64,000 nucleotides of DNA from UBA8752 sp040261275 (GCA_040261275.1 JBDQOI010000003.1:49106-113105); one strand, 5' to 3'; counted from the stretch's first letter, positions 46,150 to 54,373 are shown. Numbers and translations: made by a program. The notes: a model not told the origin generated them from the letters alone.

Positions 46150-47382
46150 ATGGTTAACCTGTCCCTGCCCGAACGCATCCGAAAGGACTTCCCCATCCTC
46201 CAACGCGAGGTGCATGGGAAGCCATTGGTCTACTTGGACAATGCTGCCAGCGCTCAGAAGCCGCTTTCCGTCATCGAGGGGCAGCGGGAATACTTGTCGA
46301 ATTACCACGCCAACATTCACCGCGGAGCACATCACCTCGCGCAGCTTGCCACGGAAGCCTTCGAAGGTGCACGGTCCAAGATTGCCGCACACATTGGCGC
46401 GGGCAGCACCGACGAAATCATCTACACGGGAGGTTCCACGGATGCCATCAATCTGATCGCTCAAGCTTGGGGGCGCGCGAACCTCGTAGCGGGCGATGTC
46501 GTGCTCGTGACCCGCATGGAACACCACGCCAACATCGTGCCTTGGCAAATGGTGTGTGCTGAGAAAGGAGCACGGGTCGAGGCCGTCAACGTCCACAAAG
46601 ACGGCACACTGGACCTGGAGGATTTCGCCACCCAATTGGAGCGTCACCAACCGAAACTTGTTGGAGTGGTCCACGCTTCAAACACCCTCGGCACCATCAA
46701 CCCGGCAGCCAAACTCTGCGCACAGGCGCGGGCAGCCGGCGCGGTGACATTGGTGGACGGCTCCCAGGCGCTCCCCCATCTGGGCATCGATGTGCAAGAA
46801 ATCGGCTGCGATTTCTACGTCGCCACAGGCCACAAAGCCTACGGCCCTACCGGAATTGGATTCCTATATGGACGACGGGAAGTGCTCGAGGCCATGCCTC
46901 CTTGGCGAGGCGGCGGGGAGATGATCAAGCGCGTCAGCTTCGAAGGCACCACGTACAACGGGCTTCCGCACAAATTCGAGGCGGGCACACCGCACATCAG
47001 CGGAGGCATTGCCTTGGGCATCGCGCTCGACTGGATCAACGGCATTGGAACTGCGGATATCGCTGCCCATGAAACCGCCCTCGTCCAGCACGCCCACAGC
47101 GCCCTGGGCACCCTTTCCGGGCTGCGCATCATCGGCACGGCTCCCGAAAAAGTCGGTGTGGTCTCCCTCGTGGTGGACGGCCTGCACCCCTATGATTTGG
47201 GCACCTTGCTCGACGGACAGGGGTTTGCCGTACGCACCGGTCACCATTGCACCGAACCACTGATGGACCACTTGAAGCTCGAATCCGGCACGCTGCGCAT
47301 GTCCTTTGCTGCTTACACCACCCGGGAAGAAATCGACCGGACGGTCATCGCCTTGGACCGTGCCATTTCCATGCTCCGCTGA
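46150..47382 (+). CDS. sufS: Cysteine desulfurase SufS
   Basis: A 410-residue class V aminotransferase-fold PLP enzyme that takes sulfur from cysteine for Fe-S assembly. It shows YLDNAASAQKP near residue 27, HRGAHHLA, the PLP-lysine motif ATGHKAYGPTG, and the RTGHHC active-site Cys367. The SufS-type (group II) short Cys loop fits the following sufE gene. The gap to tlyA is 33 bases with no terminator. Confidence 0.97.
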   Translation: MVNLSLPERIRKDFPILQREVHGKPLVYLDNAASAQKPLSVIEGQREYLSNYHANIHRGAHHLAQLATEAFEGARSKIAAHIGAGSTDEIIYTGGSTDAINLIAQAWGRANLVAGDVVLVTRMEHHANIVPWQMVCAEKGARVEAVNVHKDGTLDLEDFATQLERHQPKLVGVVHASNTLGTINPAAKLCAQARAAGAVTLVDGSQALPHLGIDVQEIGCDFYVATGHKAYGPTGIGFLYGRREVLEAMPPWRGGGEMIKRVSFEGTTYNGLPHKFEAGTPHISGGIALGIALDWINGIGTADIAAHETALVQHAHSALGTLSGLRIIGTAPEKVGVVSLVVDGLHPYDLGTLLDGQGFAVRTGHHCTEPLMDHLKLESGTLRMSFAAYTTREEIDRTVIALDRAISMLR

Positions 47383-47385
47383 ACC

Positions 47386-47820
47386 ATGTCTGCAGACCTC
47401 ATCGCCAGCCGCCAAGCTGAAGTCATCGAAGAGTTCTCCCTGTTCGAGGATTGGATGGACAAGTACGAGCACCTCATCGAGCTCGGGAAAGACGTTCCAT
47501 CCATCGATGACGCGCGCAAGACCGACGACCACCTGATCAAAGGCTGCCAGTCCCGGGTATGGCTGGCTGCAGACGCTGCGGACGGAAGCACTGTTCAATT
47601 CACGGCAGACAGCGACGCCATCATCACAAAGGGCCTGGTCGGCCTTATGGTGCGCGTCCTGTCCGGAGCCGAGGCCCGCGCCATCGCCGAAGCAGATCTT
47701 CATTTCCTCGACGCCATCGGACTTCACCAGCACCTATCGCCTACCCGTTCAAACGGCCTGGCGAGCATGGTCAAGCAAATGCGCCTGTACGCCGCTGCCC
47801 TCGCCGCCCGCCAAGCTTAA
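47386..47820 (+). CDS. sufE: SufE sulfur acceptor protein
   Basis: A 144-residue protein that accepts persulfide sulfur from SufS and hands it to SufBCD. The acceptor Cys54 is in LIKGCQSRVWL, the family signature. The remaining sequence (FSLFEDWMDKYEHLIELGK, KGLVGLMVRVLSG) also matches. It begins 3 bases after sufS. Confidence 0.95.
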   Translation: MSADLIASRQAEVIEEFSLFEDWMDKYEHLIELGKDVPSIDDARKTDDHLIKGCQSRVWLAADAADGSTVQFTADSDAIITKGLVGLMVRVLSGAEARAIAEADLHFLDAIGLHQHLSPTRSNGLASMVKQMRLYAAALAARQA

Positions 47821-47829
47821 CTTCACCCC

Positions 47830-48141
47830 ATGCCGAACCAGCAAGATGTCATCACGGTCCTGAAGACCATCTTCGATCCCGAAATTCCGGTCGACATCTA
47901 CGAATTGGGTCTCATCTACGAGGTCAAATTCACCGATGCGGATGGCGGCCAAAAGGTAGACGTGCAGATGACCTTGACCTCGCCCAACTGTCCCGTAGCC
48001 GAAAGCCTGCCCAACGACGTCAAGCAAAAAGTGCTCTCCATGGAGGGGGTGGTGGACGCCGACGTCGAAGTCGTCTTCGAACCCGCTTGGACGCAAGACA
48101 TGATGAGCGAAGAGGCGAAGCTAGAACTCGGGTTCCTGTGA
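47830..48141 (+). CDS. DUF59/MIP18 family Fe-S assembly protein (SufT/YitW-like)
   Basis: A 103-residue MIP18-type protein involved in Fe-S cluster maturation or delivery. It shows the hallmark IFDPEIPVDIYELGLIY (about 14-30), then MTLTSPNCPVAESLP with a conserved Cys, and VVFEPAWTQDMMSEEAK at the end. Its position within the suf operon supports the role. Its stop overlaps the dxr start (TGATG). Confidence 0.93.
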   Translation: MPNQQDVITVLKTIFDPEIPVDIYELGLIYEVKFTDADGGQKVDVQMTLTSPNCPVAESLPNDVKQKVLSMEGVVDADVEVVFEPAWTQDMMSEEAKLELGFL

Positions 48142-49337
48142 TGGACCGCGTTCCCTACAGTGAAACCTTCGACCCTGGCGAAGGCAGGGGGCTGGCCATC
48201 CTCGGTTCCACGGGTTCCATCGGTACGCAAGCACTTGATGTGGTCCGAGCGCAACCGGATCGATTCCGCGTGGAAGTGCTGACCGCTGGGCGCAACGCGG
48301 ACCTCCTCATCGCGCAAGCGCTGGAGTTCAAGCCCAATGCCGTGGCCATTGCCGACGAAGCACAAGGCCAAAAAGTCCGCGACGCCTTGTTCGACCACGA
48401 CATCAAAGCCTACGCCGGCCAAGACGCCATCGCCCAGCTCGTAGAGATGGACGGTGTAGACATCGTCCTGACCGCCTTGGTGGGTTTTGCCGGCTTGAGG
48501 CCCACCATGAACGCCATTGCCGCCGGCAAGCACATCGCCCTCGCCAACAAGGAAACGCTCGTCGTCGCCGGCGAAATTGTCATGTCGGCAGCCAGGGACA
48601 AGGGCATCGACATCCTGCCTGTCGACAGTGAGCACAGCGCCATTTTCCAATGCCTTGCCGGTGAGTTCCAAAACCCCATCGAAAAACTCATCCTGACCGC
48701 CTCAGGAGGTCCATTCCGCGGCCGAGAACGGACCAGCCTGGCGGATGTGACCAAGGCGCAAGCCCTGAAGCATCCGAATTGGGACATGGGCGCCAAAATC
48801 ACGATCGACTCCGCCTCCCTCATGAACAAAGGGCTCGAGGTGATTGAAGCACGCTGGCTCTTCGACGTGAAAGCACAGGACATCGATGTGGTGGTGCACC
48901 CCCAGAGCATTGTCCACAGCTGCGTGCAATTCGAAGACGGCAGCATCAAGGCCCAGCTGGGATTGCCGGACATGAAACTGCCCATCCAATACGCGCTGGG
49001 CTACCCCCAACGGCTGAAAAACGACTTCCCCCGATTCAATTTTGCGGCCTATCCCTCCCTCACCTTCGAGGCGCCTGATAAAAACACCTTCCGCAACCTT
49101 CAACTCGCATACGACGCCCTCGATGCGGGTGGAAGTGCGCCTTGCGTGCTGAATGCAGCCAATGAAGTGGCGGTCGCTGCCTTCCTCAAAGACGAAGTCG
49201 GCTTTCTGGAAATGAGCGATGTTTTGGAACACGCCTTGGAGGCGGTCCATCACGTTGCCAAACCGGAACTCGAGGCGTTATTCGAACTCGATCGGGCGGC
49301 ACGTCAAGCCGCCGCAGAACGCATCAAACGGTCATGA
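48141..49337 (+). CDS. dxr: 1-deoxy-D-xylulose 5-phosphate reductoisomerase
   Basis: A 398-residue MEP-pathway enzyme forming 2-C-methyl-erythritol 4-phosphate with NADPH. Motifs: ILGSTGSIGTQALDV (about 20-34), ANKETLVVAGE, LPVDSEHSAIFQ, TASGGPFRG and HPNWDMGAKITIDSASLMNKGLEVIEA split around the metal site. The later MEP enzymes IspG and IspH are Fe-S proteins, a possible reason for joining the suf operon. The last 14 bases overlap the convergent frr gene. Confidence 0.97.
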   Translation: MDRVPYSETFDPGEGRGLAILGSTGSIGTQALDVVRAQPDRFRVEVLTAGRNADLLIAQALEFKPNAVAIADEAQGQKVRDALFDHDIKAYAGQDAIAQLVEMDGVDIVLTALVGFAGLRPTMNAIAAGKHIALANKETLVVAGEIVMSAARDKGIDILPVDSEHSAIFQCLAGEFQNPIEKLILTASGGPFRGRERTSLADVTKAQALKHPNWDMGAKITIDSASLMNKGLEVIEARWLFDVKAQDIDVVVHPQSIVHSCVQFEDGSIKAQLGLPDMKLPIQYALGYPQRLKNDFPRFNFAAYPSLTFEAPDKNTFRNLQLAYDALDAGGSAPCVLNAANEVAVAAFLKDEVGFLEMSDVLEHALEAVHHVAKPELEALFELDRAARQAAAERIKRS

Positions 49338-49887
49338 TGTCTGCCTCCTTGGCAGAAATCCGGTCGTCCACGTTCTTGGTGAAGTCATTGGTGAGCGCCT
49401 GAACGTTCGCCTCTCCCGCCTTGATGGCATCTTCACTGGCGCCATCGTCCTTGGACCCCTTGATCGCGTCGTTCGCATCCTTGCGCGCATTGCGGATCGA
49501 CACCTTGGCGTTCTCTCCCATCGCCTTGGCTTGCTTGGCCAAATCGCGGCGGCGTTCCTCCGTCAGCACCGGAACGGAGATGATGAGGACTTCACCGTTA
49601 TTCATGGGGTTCAGGCCCAGGTTGGCGTTGATGATGGCCATGGAAATGGAGTCCAACATGGACTTTTCGTAGGCCTGCACCGTGAGGGTGCGGGGGTCCG
49701 TTGTGGAGACGTTGCCGACCTGATTCAGAGGAGTCAAGGAGCCGTAATAGTCGACCTTCACGCTCTCGAGCATGCTCGGGTGCGCCCTGCCCGCCCTGAT
49801 CTTGCGCAGTTCCTGGTCCAGGCGGTCCATCGCCTTCTGCATGTCCTCTTTCGCCGAATCGTAGGCGAGGTCGATCATTTCACTCAT
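49324..49887 (-). CDS. frr: Ribosome recycling factor
   Basis: A 187-residue factor that splits post-termination ribosomes with EF-G. The three-helix-bundle start (MQKAMDRLDQELRKIRAGRAHP), the beta domain (VDYYGSLTPLNQVGNV) and LTEERRRDLAKQAK match the family throughout. It is the last gene of a translation operon, 3 bases after pyrH. Its end overlaps dxr by 14 bases on the other strand. Confidence 0.97.
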   Translation of the reverse strand: MSEMIDLAYDSAKEDMQKAMDRLDQELRKIRAGRAHPSMLESVKVDYYGSLTPLNQVGNVSTTDPRTLTVQAYEKSMLDSISMAIINANLGLNPMNNGEVLIISVPVLTEERRRDLAKQAKAMGENAKVSIRNARKDANDAIKGSKDDGASEDAIKAGEANVQALTNDFTKNVDDRISAKEADIMTV

Positions 49888-49890
49888 GTC

Positions 49891-50598
49891 TCAAACGGTT
49901 ACGATGGTGCCCACCTCCTCACCTTCCACAATGCGAAGGAGGTTGCCGGCCTGGTTGATGTCGAATACGATGATGGGCAACTTGTTCTCGTTGCACAGGG
50001 TGAAGGCCGTCATGTCCATCACCTTCAATCCGCGTTGGAATACCTCATCGAATGACAGGCTGCTGAACTTCTCCGCCTCCGGGTCCTTCTCCGGGTCCGC
50101 CGTGTAAATGCCATCCACACGGGTGCCCTTCAATATCACGTCAGCCTCGATTTCGATGGCCCGCAGGGAGGCCGCACTGTCCGTGGTGAAAAAAGGATTG
50201 CCCGTTCCCGCACCGAAAATGACCACGCGACCTTTATCCAGGTGACGCATCGCCCGCCGACGAATAACCGGTTCTGCAATCGCCTTCATTTCGATGGCAC
50301 TCTGCAACCGGGTATCCACTCCGATGTGCTCCAATGCGCTCTGCAGCGCCATGGCATTGATCATGGTAGCTAACATGCCCATGTAATCGCCCTGGGTACG
50401 TTCCATTCCGCCTTCCGCAGCCTGAACGCCGCGGAAAATGTTGCCACCACCAATGACGATGGCACATTCCACACCCGCTTTCACCAGGGCCTGAACTTCT
50501 CGCGCATAGAGCGCAAGTTGTTGGTTATCAATTCCAAATTGCTTCTCGCCCATCAGGGCTTCACCACTCAACTTGAGGAGGACTCGGCGGTACTTCAT
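49891..50598 (-). CDS. pyrH: UMP kinase
   Basis: A 235-residue hexameric kinase making UDP from UMP. MKYRRVLLKLSGEAL is the canonical start, so the ATG at 50598 is used though the frame is open 13 codons upstream. GGGNIFRG, GTGNPFFTTDSAASLRA and DGIYTADPEKD are family signatures. Located between tsf and frr, the common bacterial order tsf-pyrH-frr. Confidence 0.97.
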   Translation of the reverse strand: MKYRRVLLKLSGEALMGEKQFGIDNQQLALYAREVQALVKAGVECAIVIGGGNIFRGVQAAEGGMERTQGDYMGMLATMINAMALQSALEHIGVDTRLQSAIEMKAIAEPVIRRRAMRHLDKGRVVIFGAGTGNPFFTTDSAASLRAIEIEADVILKGTRVDGIYTADPEKDPEAEKFSSLSFDEVFQRGLKVMDMTAFTLCNENKLPIIVFDINQAGNLLRIVEGEEVGTIVTV

Positions 50599-50641
50599 CG
50601 GGGCGTCAATATCCGACGATTCCGCCACCTGCCCCAAATGA

Positions 50642-50670
50642 AAACGGGCCGCCTTCCAGGCAGCCCGTTT
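50642..50670 (-). terminator. Hairpin between tsf and pyrH (terminator or attenuator)
   Basis: On the minus strand AAACGGGC pairs with GCCCGTTT, extended after one mismatch by four more pairs, with a 3-base loop and a run of four T. It lies 24 bases after the tsf stop and 43 bases before pyrH. It may terminate part of the transcription, lowering pyrH-frr relative to tsf. Confidence 0.55.
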
Positions 50671-50694
50671 CGCGTTTCAATATCCAGTAGAATA

Positions 50695-51522
50695 TCAGTC
50701 CAGGCTGACCCGACTGAATCCAGTGATGGCGCGGTCGCCACCGGCTGATTCCTTCACGTATTCAGCCACGCTCTGCTTGTTGTTCTTGATGAACGCCTGG
50801 TGAACCAAAGTCACCTCCTTGAGCCACTTCTTCAAGCGGCCCTTGGCGATATTTTCAGCCATTTCTGCGGGCTTACCTTCCTTGATGGCGAGCTCCTTGC
50901 CAATCTCCAGCTCCTTGTCGATGTCAGCCTGAGCAATGGAGCTCTCGTCCAATGCAATGGGAGACATGGCAGCCGCCTGCATGGCCACGTCCTTGCCCAC
51001 CTGGCTCTCCACAGCTCCGTTGAAAGCCACCAAAGTGGACAAACGATTACCTGGGTGGATGTAGGCCACGACGGCGTCACCGTCGATCTGCTCATAGCGG
51101 CTTACCTCGAGGCGCTCACCAAGACGGCCCATCTGGTTGGTGATCTCCTCCCCTACGGTCACACCTGAAGGATGCGCCTGCGCGAGCAAAGCGTCCTTGT
51201 CAGCAGCAGAAGAAGCCACTGCAATGTCCAAGATGCTCTGGGCAAAAGACACGTAGTCCGAGTTCTTGGCCACGAAGTCCGTCTCGCAGTTCAGCGAGAT
51301 GATGCACCCGCGTGTACCGGTGTCGTTGGTGGCGGCGAGGACAGCTCCCTCACCAATTTCATTTTCACCGCGCTTTGCGGCGATTTTCTGACCCTTCTTA
51401 CGGAGGATTTCGATGGCCTTATCGAAGTCACCTTCGGCTTCTACAAGGGCCTTCTTGCAATCCATCATGCCTGCTCCGGTCTGCTTGCGGAGCTTGTTGA
51501 CTTCGGCTGCGGTAATGCTCAT
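50695..51522 (-). CDS. tsf: Elongation factor Ts
   Basis: A 275-residue guanine-nucleotide exchange factor for EF-Tu. The N-terminal UBA-like domain shows VNKLRKQTGAGMMDCKKALVEA, followed by CIISLNCETDFVAKN and HPGNRLSTLVAF; the last C-terminal helix ends at VSLD. It follows rpsB after 79 bases. Confidence 0.97.
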   Translation of the reverse strand: MSITAAEVNKLRKQTGAGMMDCKKALVEAEGDFDKAIEILRKKGQKIAAKRGENEIGEGAVLAATNDTGTRGCIISLNCETDFVAKNSDYVSFAQSILDIAVASSAADKDALLAQAHPSGVTVGEEITNQMGRLGERLEVSRYEQIDGDAVVAYIHPGNRLSTLVAFNGAVESQVGKDVAMQAAAMSPIALDESSIAQADIDKELEIGKELAIKEGKPAEMAENIAKGRLKKWLKEVTLVHQAFIKNNKQSVAEYVKESAGGDRAITGFSRVSLD

Positions 51523-51601
51523 GGTTTTGATTGTATTTCGCGGGTGAAGCGTATCTCTTCACACCGGTGGGGTTCGTTTCAGAATGGGGATCGGTTGAGA
51601 A

Positions 51602-52606
51602 TCAGGCCTCCTTTTCTCCTTCATCCTCAGCAGCTGCCTCTTCAGCGGCGGGAGCAGCCTCGGCGGCAGGCGCCTCCTCAGCGGCGGGAGCAGCCTCGGC
51701 GGCAGGCGCCTCCTCAACAGCGGGTGCTTCCTCGGCGGCAGGTGCCTCCTCAGCAGCGGGAGCAGCCTCGGCGGCAGGCGCCTCTTCAACAGCAGGAGCA
51801 GCCTCGACAGCAGGTGCCTCTTCAGCAGCGGGAGCAGCCTCGGCGGCAGGTGCCTCCTCAGCGGCGGGAGCAGCCTCGGTATCGGGGGCTTCCTTCGCGG
51901 CAGGCGCCTCCTTCTCGGATCCGCGCTCTGCCAAACCTTCCTTCACCGCTGCCGAAATGGCATCGACCACCGCCTTAATGGACTTGCTGGCGTCGTCATT
52001 GGCCGGAATCGGGAAAGTCACAGGACGAGGGTCACTGTTCGTATCCACCATGGCAATCACGGGGATACCCAACTTCTTCGCCTCGGCCAAGGCAATGTGC
52101 TCCTTCATCACGTCCACGATGAAGACAGCCGCCGGAATGCGGTTCATGTCCGCAATCGAACCGAGGTTCTTCTCAAGCTTGGCGCGCTGACGGCTGACCT
52201 GCAAGCGCTCACGCTTGGACATGGTACTCAATGTTCCGTCCGCTTCCATCTTGTCGATCTGGGTCATCTTCCGAATCGCCTTGCGAATGGTCGCAAAGTT
52301 GGTCAACATACCACCGGACCAACGCTCGGTCACGTAGGGCATGTTCACGGACTCAGCCGCTTCCTGTATGATGTCCTTGGCTTGCTTCTTCGTGGCGACG
52401 AAGAGGATGCGCTTTCCACTTTTGGCAATCTGCTTTGCAGCTGCAGCGGCCTCGTCAACGAGGACCACGGTCTTGTGGAGGTCAATGATGTGGATGCCCT
52501 TCTTCTCCGTGAAGATGTAAGGGGCCATGTGGGGGTTCCACTTGCGCTTGAGGTGTCCGAAGTGGGATCCTGCTTGAAGCAGTTGGTCGAAATTGGTGCG
52601 TGCCAT
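51602..52606 (-). CDS. rpsB: 30S ribosomal protein S2 with extended Ala/Pro/Glu repeat tail
   Basis: A 334-residue S2 protein. Residues 1-228 are a normal S2: QAGSHFGHLKRKWNPHM, IIDLHKTV, TERWSGGMLTNFATI, and VDTNSDP near 188. Residues 229-334 are an acidic low-complexity tail of repeating Ala-Pro-Ala-Ala-Glu-Glu units, more than 100 residues beyond the S2 domain. The tail should be flexible and solvent exposed on the small subunit. The leader before the ATG forms hairpins that may regulate translation. Located between rpsI and tsf. Confidence 0.96.
   Translation of the reverse strand: MARTNFDQLLQAGSHFGHLKRKWNPHMAPYIFTEKKGIHIIDLHKTVVLVDEAAAAAKQIAKSGKRILFVATKKQAKDIIQEAAESVNMPYVTERWSGGMLTNFATIRKAIRKMTQIDKMEADGTLSTMSKRERLQVSRQRAKLEKNLGSIADMNRIPAAVFIVDVMKEHIALAEAKKLGIPVIAMVDTNSDPRPVTFPIPANDDASKSIKAVVDAISAAVKEGLAERGSEKEAPAAKEAPDTEAAPAAEEAPAAEAAPAAEEAPAVEAAPAVEEAPAAEAAPAAEEAPAAEEAPAVEEAPAAEAAPAAEEAPAAEAAPAAEEAAAEDEGEKEA
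51640..51900 (-). repeat. Tandem repeat encoding the S2 acidic tail
   Basis: Degenerate 15-36 base units (plus-strand cores such as GCCTCCTCAGCGGCGGGAGC and its variants) repeat about ten times inside rpsB. They keep the reading frame and encode Ala/Pro/Glu units, so length changes by recombination or slippage would alter the tail without a frameshift. Confidence 0.8.
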
Positions 52607-52662
52607 GTTGCTACGTTCCTAGGTTTAAGCAACGTCAGGGTAGCTTCTGGTGAAGGTCCCTG
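52607..52662 (-). promoter_or_regulatory. Hairpin leader of rpsB, candidate autoregulatory element
   Basis: On the minus strand two inverted repeats stand in tandem before the rpsB start: CAGGG/CCCTG (52636-52662) and GTTGCT/AGCAAC (52607-52633). The second arm touches the ATG, so folding would hide the start codon region. In other bacteria S2 represses its own mRNA; whether it does so here is inferred. Confidence 0.4.
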
Positions 52663-52708
52663 TCGTTTGGATGCTAGCTGTATATGCTGGGTAAAAAAAT
52701 GCTTGGAA

Positions 52709-53095
52709 TCAGCGCTTGGAGAACTGGAACTTCTTCCGCGCCTTCTTCTGACCGAACTTCTTCCGCTCCACCATCCGCGGGTCACGGGTGGTGAGGCCCT
52801 CGGCCTTCAAAGAGGGCTTCAGCTCCTCGTTCAATTCAATCAGCGCCTTGGAGATGGCCAGGCGCAGCGCCTCAGCCTGTCCCGTGATGCCACCGCCATC
52901 GAGGTTCGCTTTAATGTCGAACTGATCGAGGGTTTCGGTGATCATGAAGGGCTGCTTCACCTTGTATTGAAGCGTGGGAAGCGGGAAGTACTCGGTCAAG
53001 TCCCGCTTGTTGATGGTCACCTTGCCCGTTCCCTGCGTCATGTATACGCGGGCGATGGCATTCTTACGGCGTCCGGAGGTGTTGATCGTCTGCAT
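52709..53095 (-). CDS. rpsI: 30S ribosomal protein S9
   Basis: A 128-residue small-subunit protein. GRRKNAIARVYMTQGTGK at the start, GGGITGQAEALRLAISKAL in the middle and the basic end KKARKKFQFSKR are the family marks; the C-terminal Arg reaches the P-site tRNA. It starts 5 bases after rplM, the standard L13-S9 pair. Confidence 0.97.
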   Translation of the reverse strand: MQTINTSGRRKNAIARVYMTQGTGKVTINKRDLTEYFPLPTLQYKVKQPFMITETLDQFDIKANLDGGGITGQAEALRLAISKALIELNEELKPSLKAEGLTTRDPRMVERKKFGQKKARKKFQFSKR

Positions 53096-53100
53096 GCGAA

Positions 53101-53550
53101 TCAGGAGGGGATGGCGTGGGCGGTAGGCTGCTGTGCTTCGTGCTTGTGCTCAGCACCCACAACGACATGAAGGTTCTTGTAGATGGCGCGTCCAAGGCGG
53201 TTCTTGGGAAGCATGCCGCGCACGGCGTTCTCCACAATACGCTCAGGCGTGCGCTCGAGCACTTCCTTGGCCGTACGGCGGTACTGACCCCCGGGATATC
53301 CGGAGAAACGGAGGTACTCCTTGTCCTCCCACTTGTTGCCAGTCAGTTCGACTTTCTCTGCATTGATCACGATCACGTAATCGCCGCAATCGGCATGGGG
53401 AGTGAAGTTCACCTTGTGCTTTCCACGCAACAAACGTGCGATTTCAGAACAGAGGCGGCCCAGGCGCTGCCCTTCGGCATCCACCAGCAACCACTTCTTA
53501 TCGGCGTTCTCCTTATTGACGGAGACGGTTTTGTAGCTCAACGTATCCAC
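53101..53550 (-). CDS. rplM: 50S ribosomal protein L13
   Basis: A 149-residue large-subunit protein. The start is a GTG at 53550, giving (V/M)DTLSYKTVSVNKE, which aligns with the usual bacteroidetal L13 start; no ATG fits. LGRLCSEIARLLRGKHK, ADCGDYVIVINAEKVELTGNK, SGYPGG and AVRGMLPKNRLG follow as expected. It is the first gene of rplM-rpsI-rpsB-tsf-pyrH-frr. Confidence 0.95.
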   Translation of the reverse strand: MDTLSYKTVSVNKENADKKWLLVDAEGQRLGRLCSEIARLLRGKHKVNFTPHADCGDYVIVINAEKVELTGNKWEDKEYLRFSGYPGGQYRRTAKEVLERTPERIVENAVRGMLPKNRLGRAIYKNLHVVVGAEHKHEAQQPTAHAIPS

Positions 53551-53569
53551 TGCGCTCTTGGTTGAAAAA

Positions 53570-53586
53570 CCCCGGAAAATTCGGGG
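53570..53586 (-). promoter_or_regulatory. Hairpin at the 5' end of the rplM transcript
   Basis: On the minus strand CCCCG/CGGGG with a 7-base loop, followed at once by five T. It is placed directly after the -7 box, near the expected transcription start, 20 bases before the rplM GTG. It looks like a small terminator or stabilising 5' hairpin. Confidence 0.4.
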
Positions 53587-53588
53587 TG

Positions 53589-53619
53589 CGAATATAGTGG
53601 CAATTCCAATGGGGCGCAA
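53589..53619 (-). promoter_or_regulatory. Promoter of the rplM translation operon
   Basis: On the minus strand TTG (53617-53619) and TATATTCG (53589-53596), 20 bases apart, match the Bacteroidota promoter with C in the seventh position. It is 38 bases before the rplM start. Confidence 0.6.
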
Positions 53620-53706
53620 ACCCCTGAGAAAGAGTGTTTCCCATGGGTCGTCGTGGACGACGGAAAGCCCCTTTGACCTTCCGTTGACAGTCCTTGGAAA
53701 AACTGC

Positions 53707-53739
53707 TTGTGCCCAAGCTTCAAAGACATCGTAAAATTG
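53707..53739 (+). promoter_or_regulatory. Possible promoter of tdk-murF/alr
   Basis: TTG at 53707-53709 and TAAAATTG at 53732-53739 (one mismatch to TAnnTTTG), 22 bases apart; the ATG of tdk is 7 bases after the box. Confidence 0.35.
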
Positions 53740-53746
53740 GGCTATC

Positions 53747-54373
53747 ATGACGGCATATGAAAGGCACCCACCCCATCCCGTAGGGGGTACCATCGAGGTC
53801 ATTGCTGGCCCCATGTTCTCCGGTAAGACTGAGGAATTGCTCCGTCGCATGCGCCGAGCGACCTTGGCCAAACAAGCGGTCACCCTGTTCAAACCCGAAC
53901 GGGACGATCGCCACGGAACCACCGATGTAGTGAGCCACGATGCACGCCGCCAACCAGCGCATGCCGTTGCCAATGCCACCGCCCTAGAAAACAAATTGGA
54001 CCTGATGGTCGCCGCTGGCGAAATGCCCGATGTGGTGGGCATCGACGAGGTTCAATTCTTCGATGAGGACATTGCCGCTGTCTGCAATCGAATGGCCGAT
54101 CGGGGCATACGCGTTATCGCAGCCGGGCTCGACCTAGACTATCTAGGAAGGCCCTTTGGGTGCATGCCCCTGCTGCTCGCCCATTCTGAATACGTCACCA
54201 AACTGCACGCCATCTGCACCATCACCGGTCGACCCGCCCATTTCTCCCACCGCGTAGAGGGCGGAAATGACGATGTACAAATCGGCGGTGCAGAATCCTA
54301 CCAGGCCCTTTCGCGCGAACCTTATAATGAAGTCGTGGTCCGCTCCCATCATCGGGTAGCGTCCTCAAAATGA
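53747..54373 (+). CDS. tdk: Thymidine kinase (TK1 type)
   Basis: A 208-residue salvage enzyme phosphorylating thymidine. The P-loop is GPMFSGKTEELLRR (about 21-34), the Walker B-like segment is VVGIDEVQFFDE, and the lasso region has CTITGRPAHFSHR and IGGAESYQALSR. The four zinc-binding Cys of classical TK1 enzymes are largely missing (only the first remains), which I believe is usual in Bacteroidota. Its stop overlaps the murF-alr start as ATGA. Confidence 0.95.
   Translation: MTAYERHPPHPVGGTIEVIAGPMFSGKTEELLRRMRRATLAKQAVTLFKPERDDRHGTTDVVSHDARRQPAHAVANATALENKLDLMVAAGEMPDVVGIDEVQFFDEDIAAVCNRMADRGIRVIAAGLDLDYLGRPFGCMPLLLAHSEYVTKLHAICTITGRPAHFSHRVEGGNDDVQIGGAESYQALSREPYNEVVVRSHHRVASSK

Noticed and set aside
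51640..51900. Short repeats that might be a CRISPR array
   Set aside because: Repeats are contiguous, in frame and lie within rpsB, with no unique spacers.
52693..52699. Run of seven T (minus strand) after rpsI as a terminator
   Set aside because: No stable stem precedes it; the operon most likely continues into rpsB.
54190..54260. Missing zinc-ligand Cys residues in thymidine kinase
   Set aside because: The rest of the lasso and the P-loop are intact, and loss of these Cys appears common in Bacteroidota TK1 enzymes.
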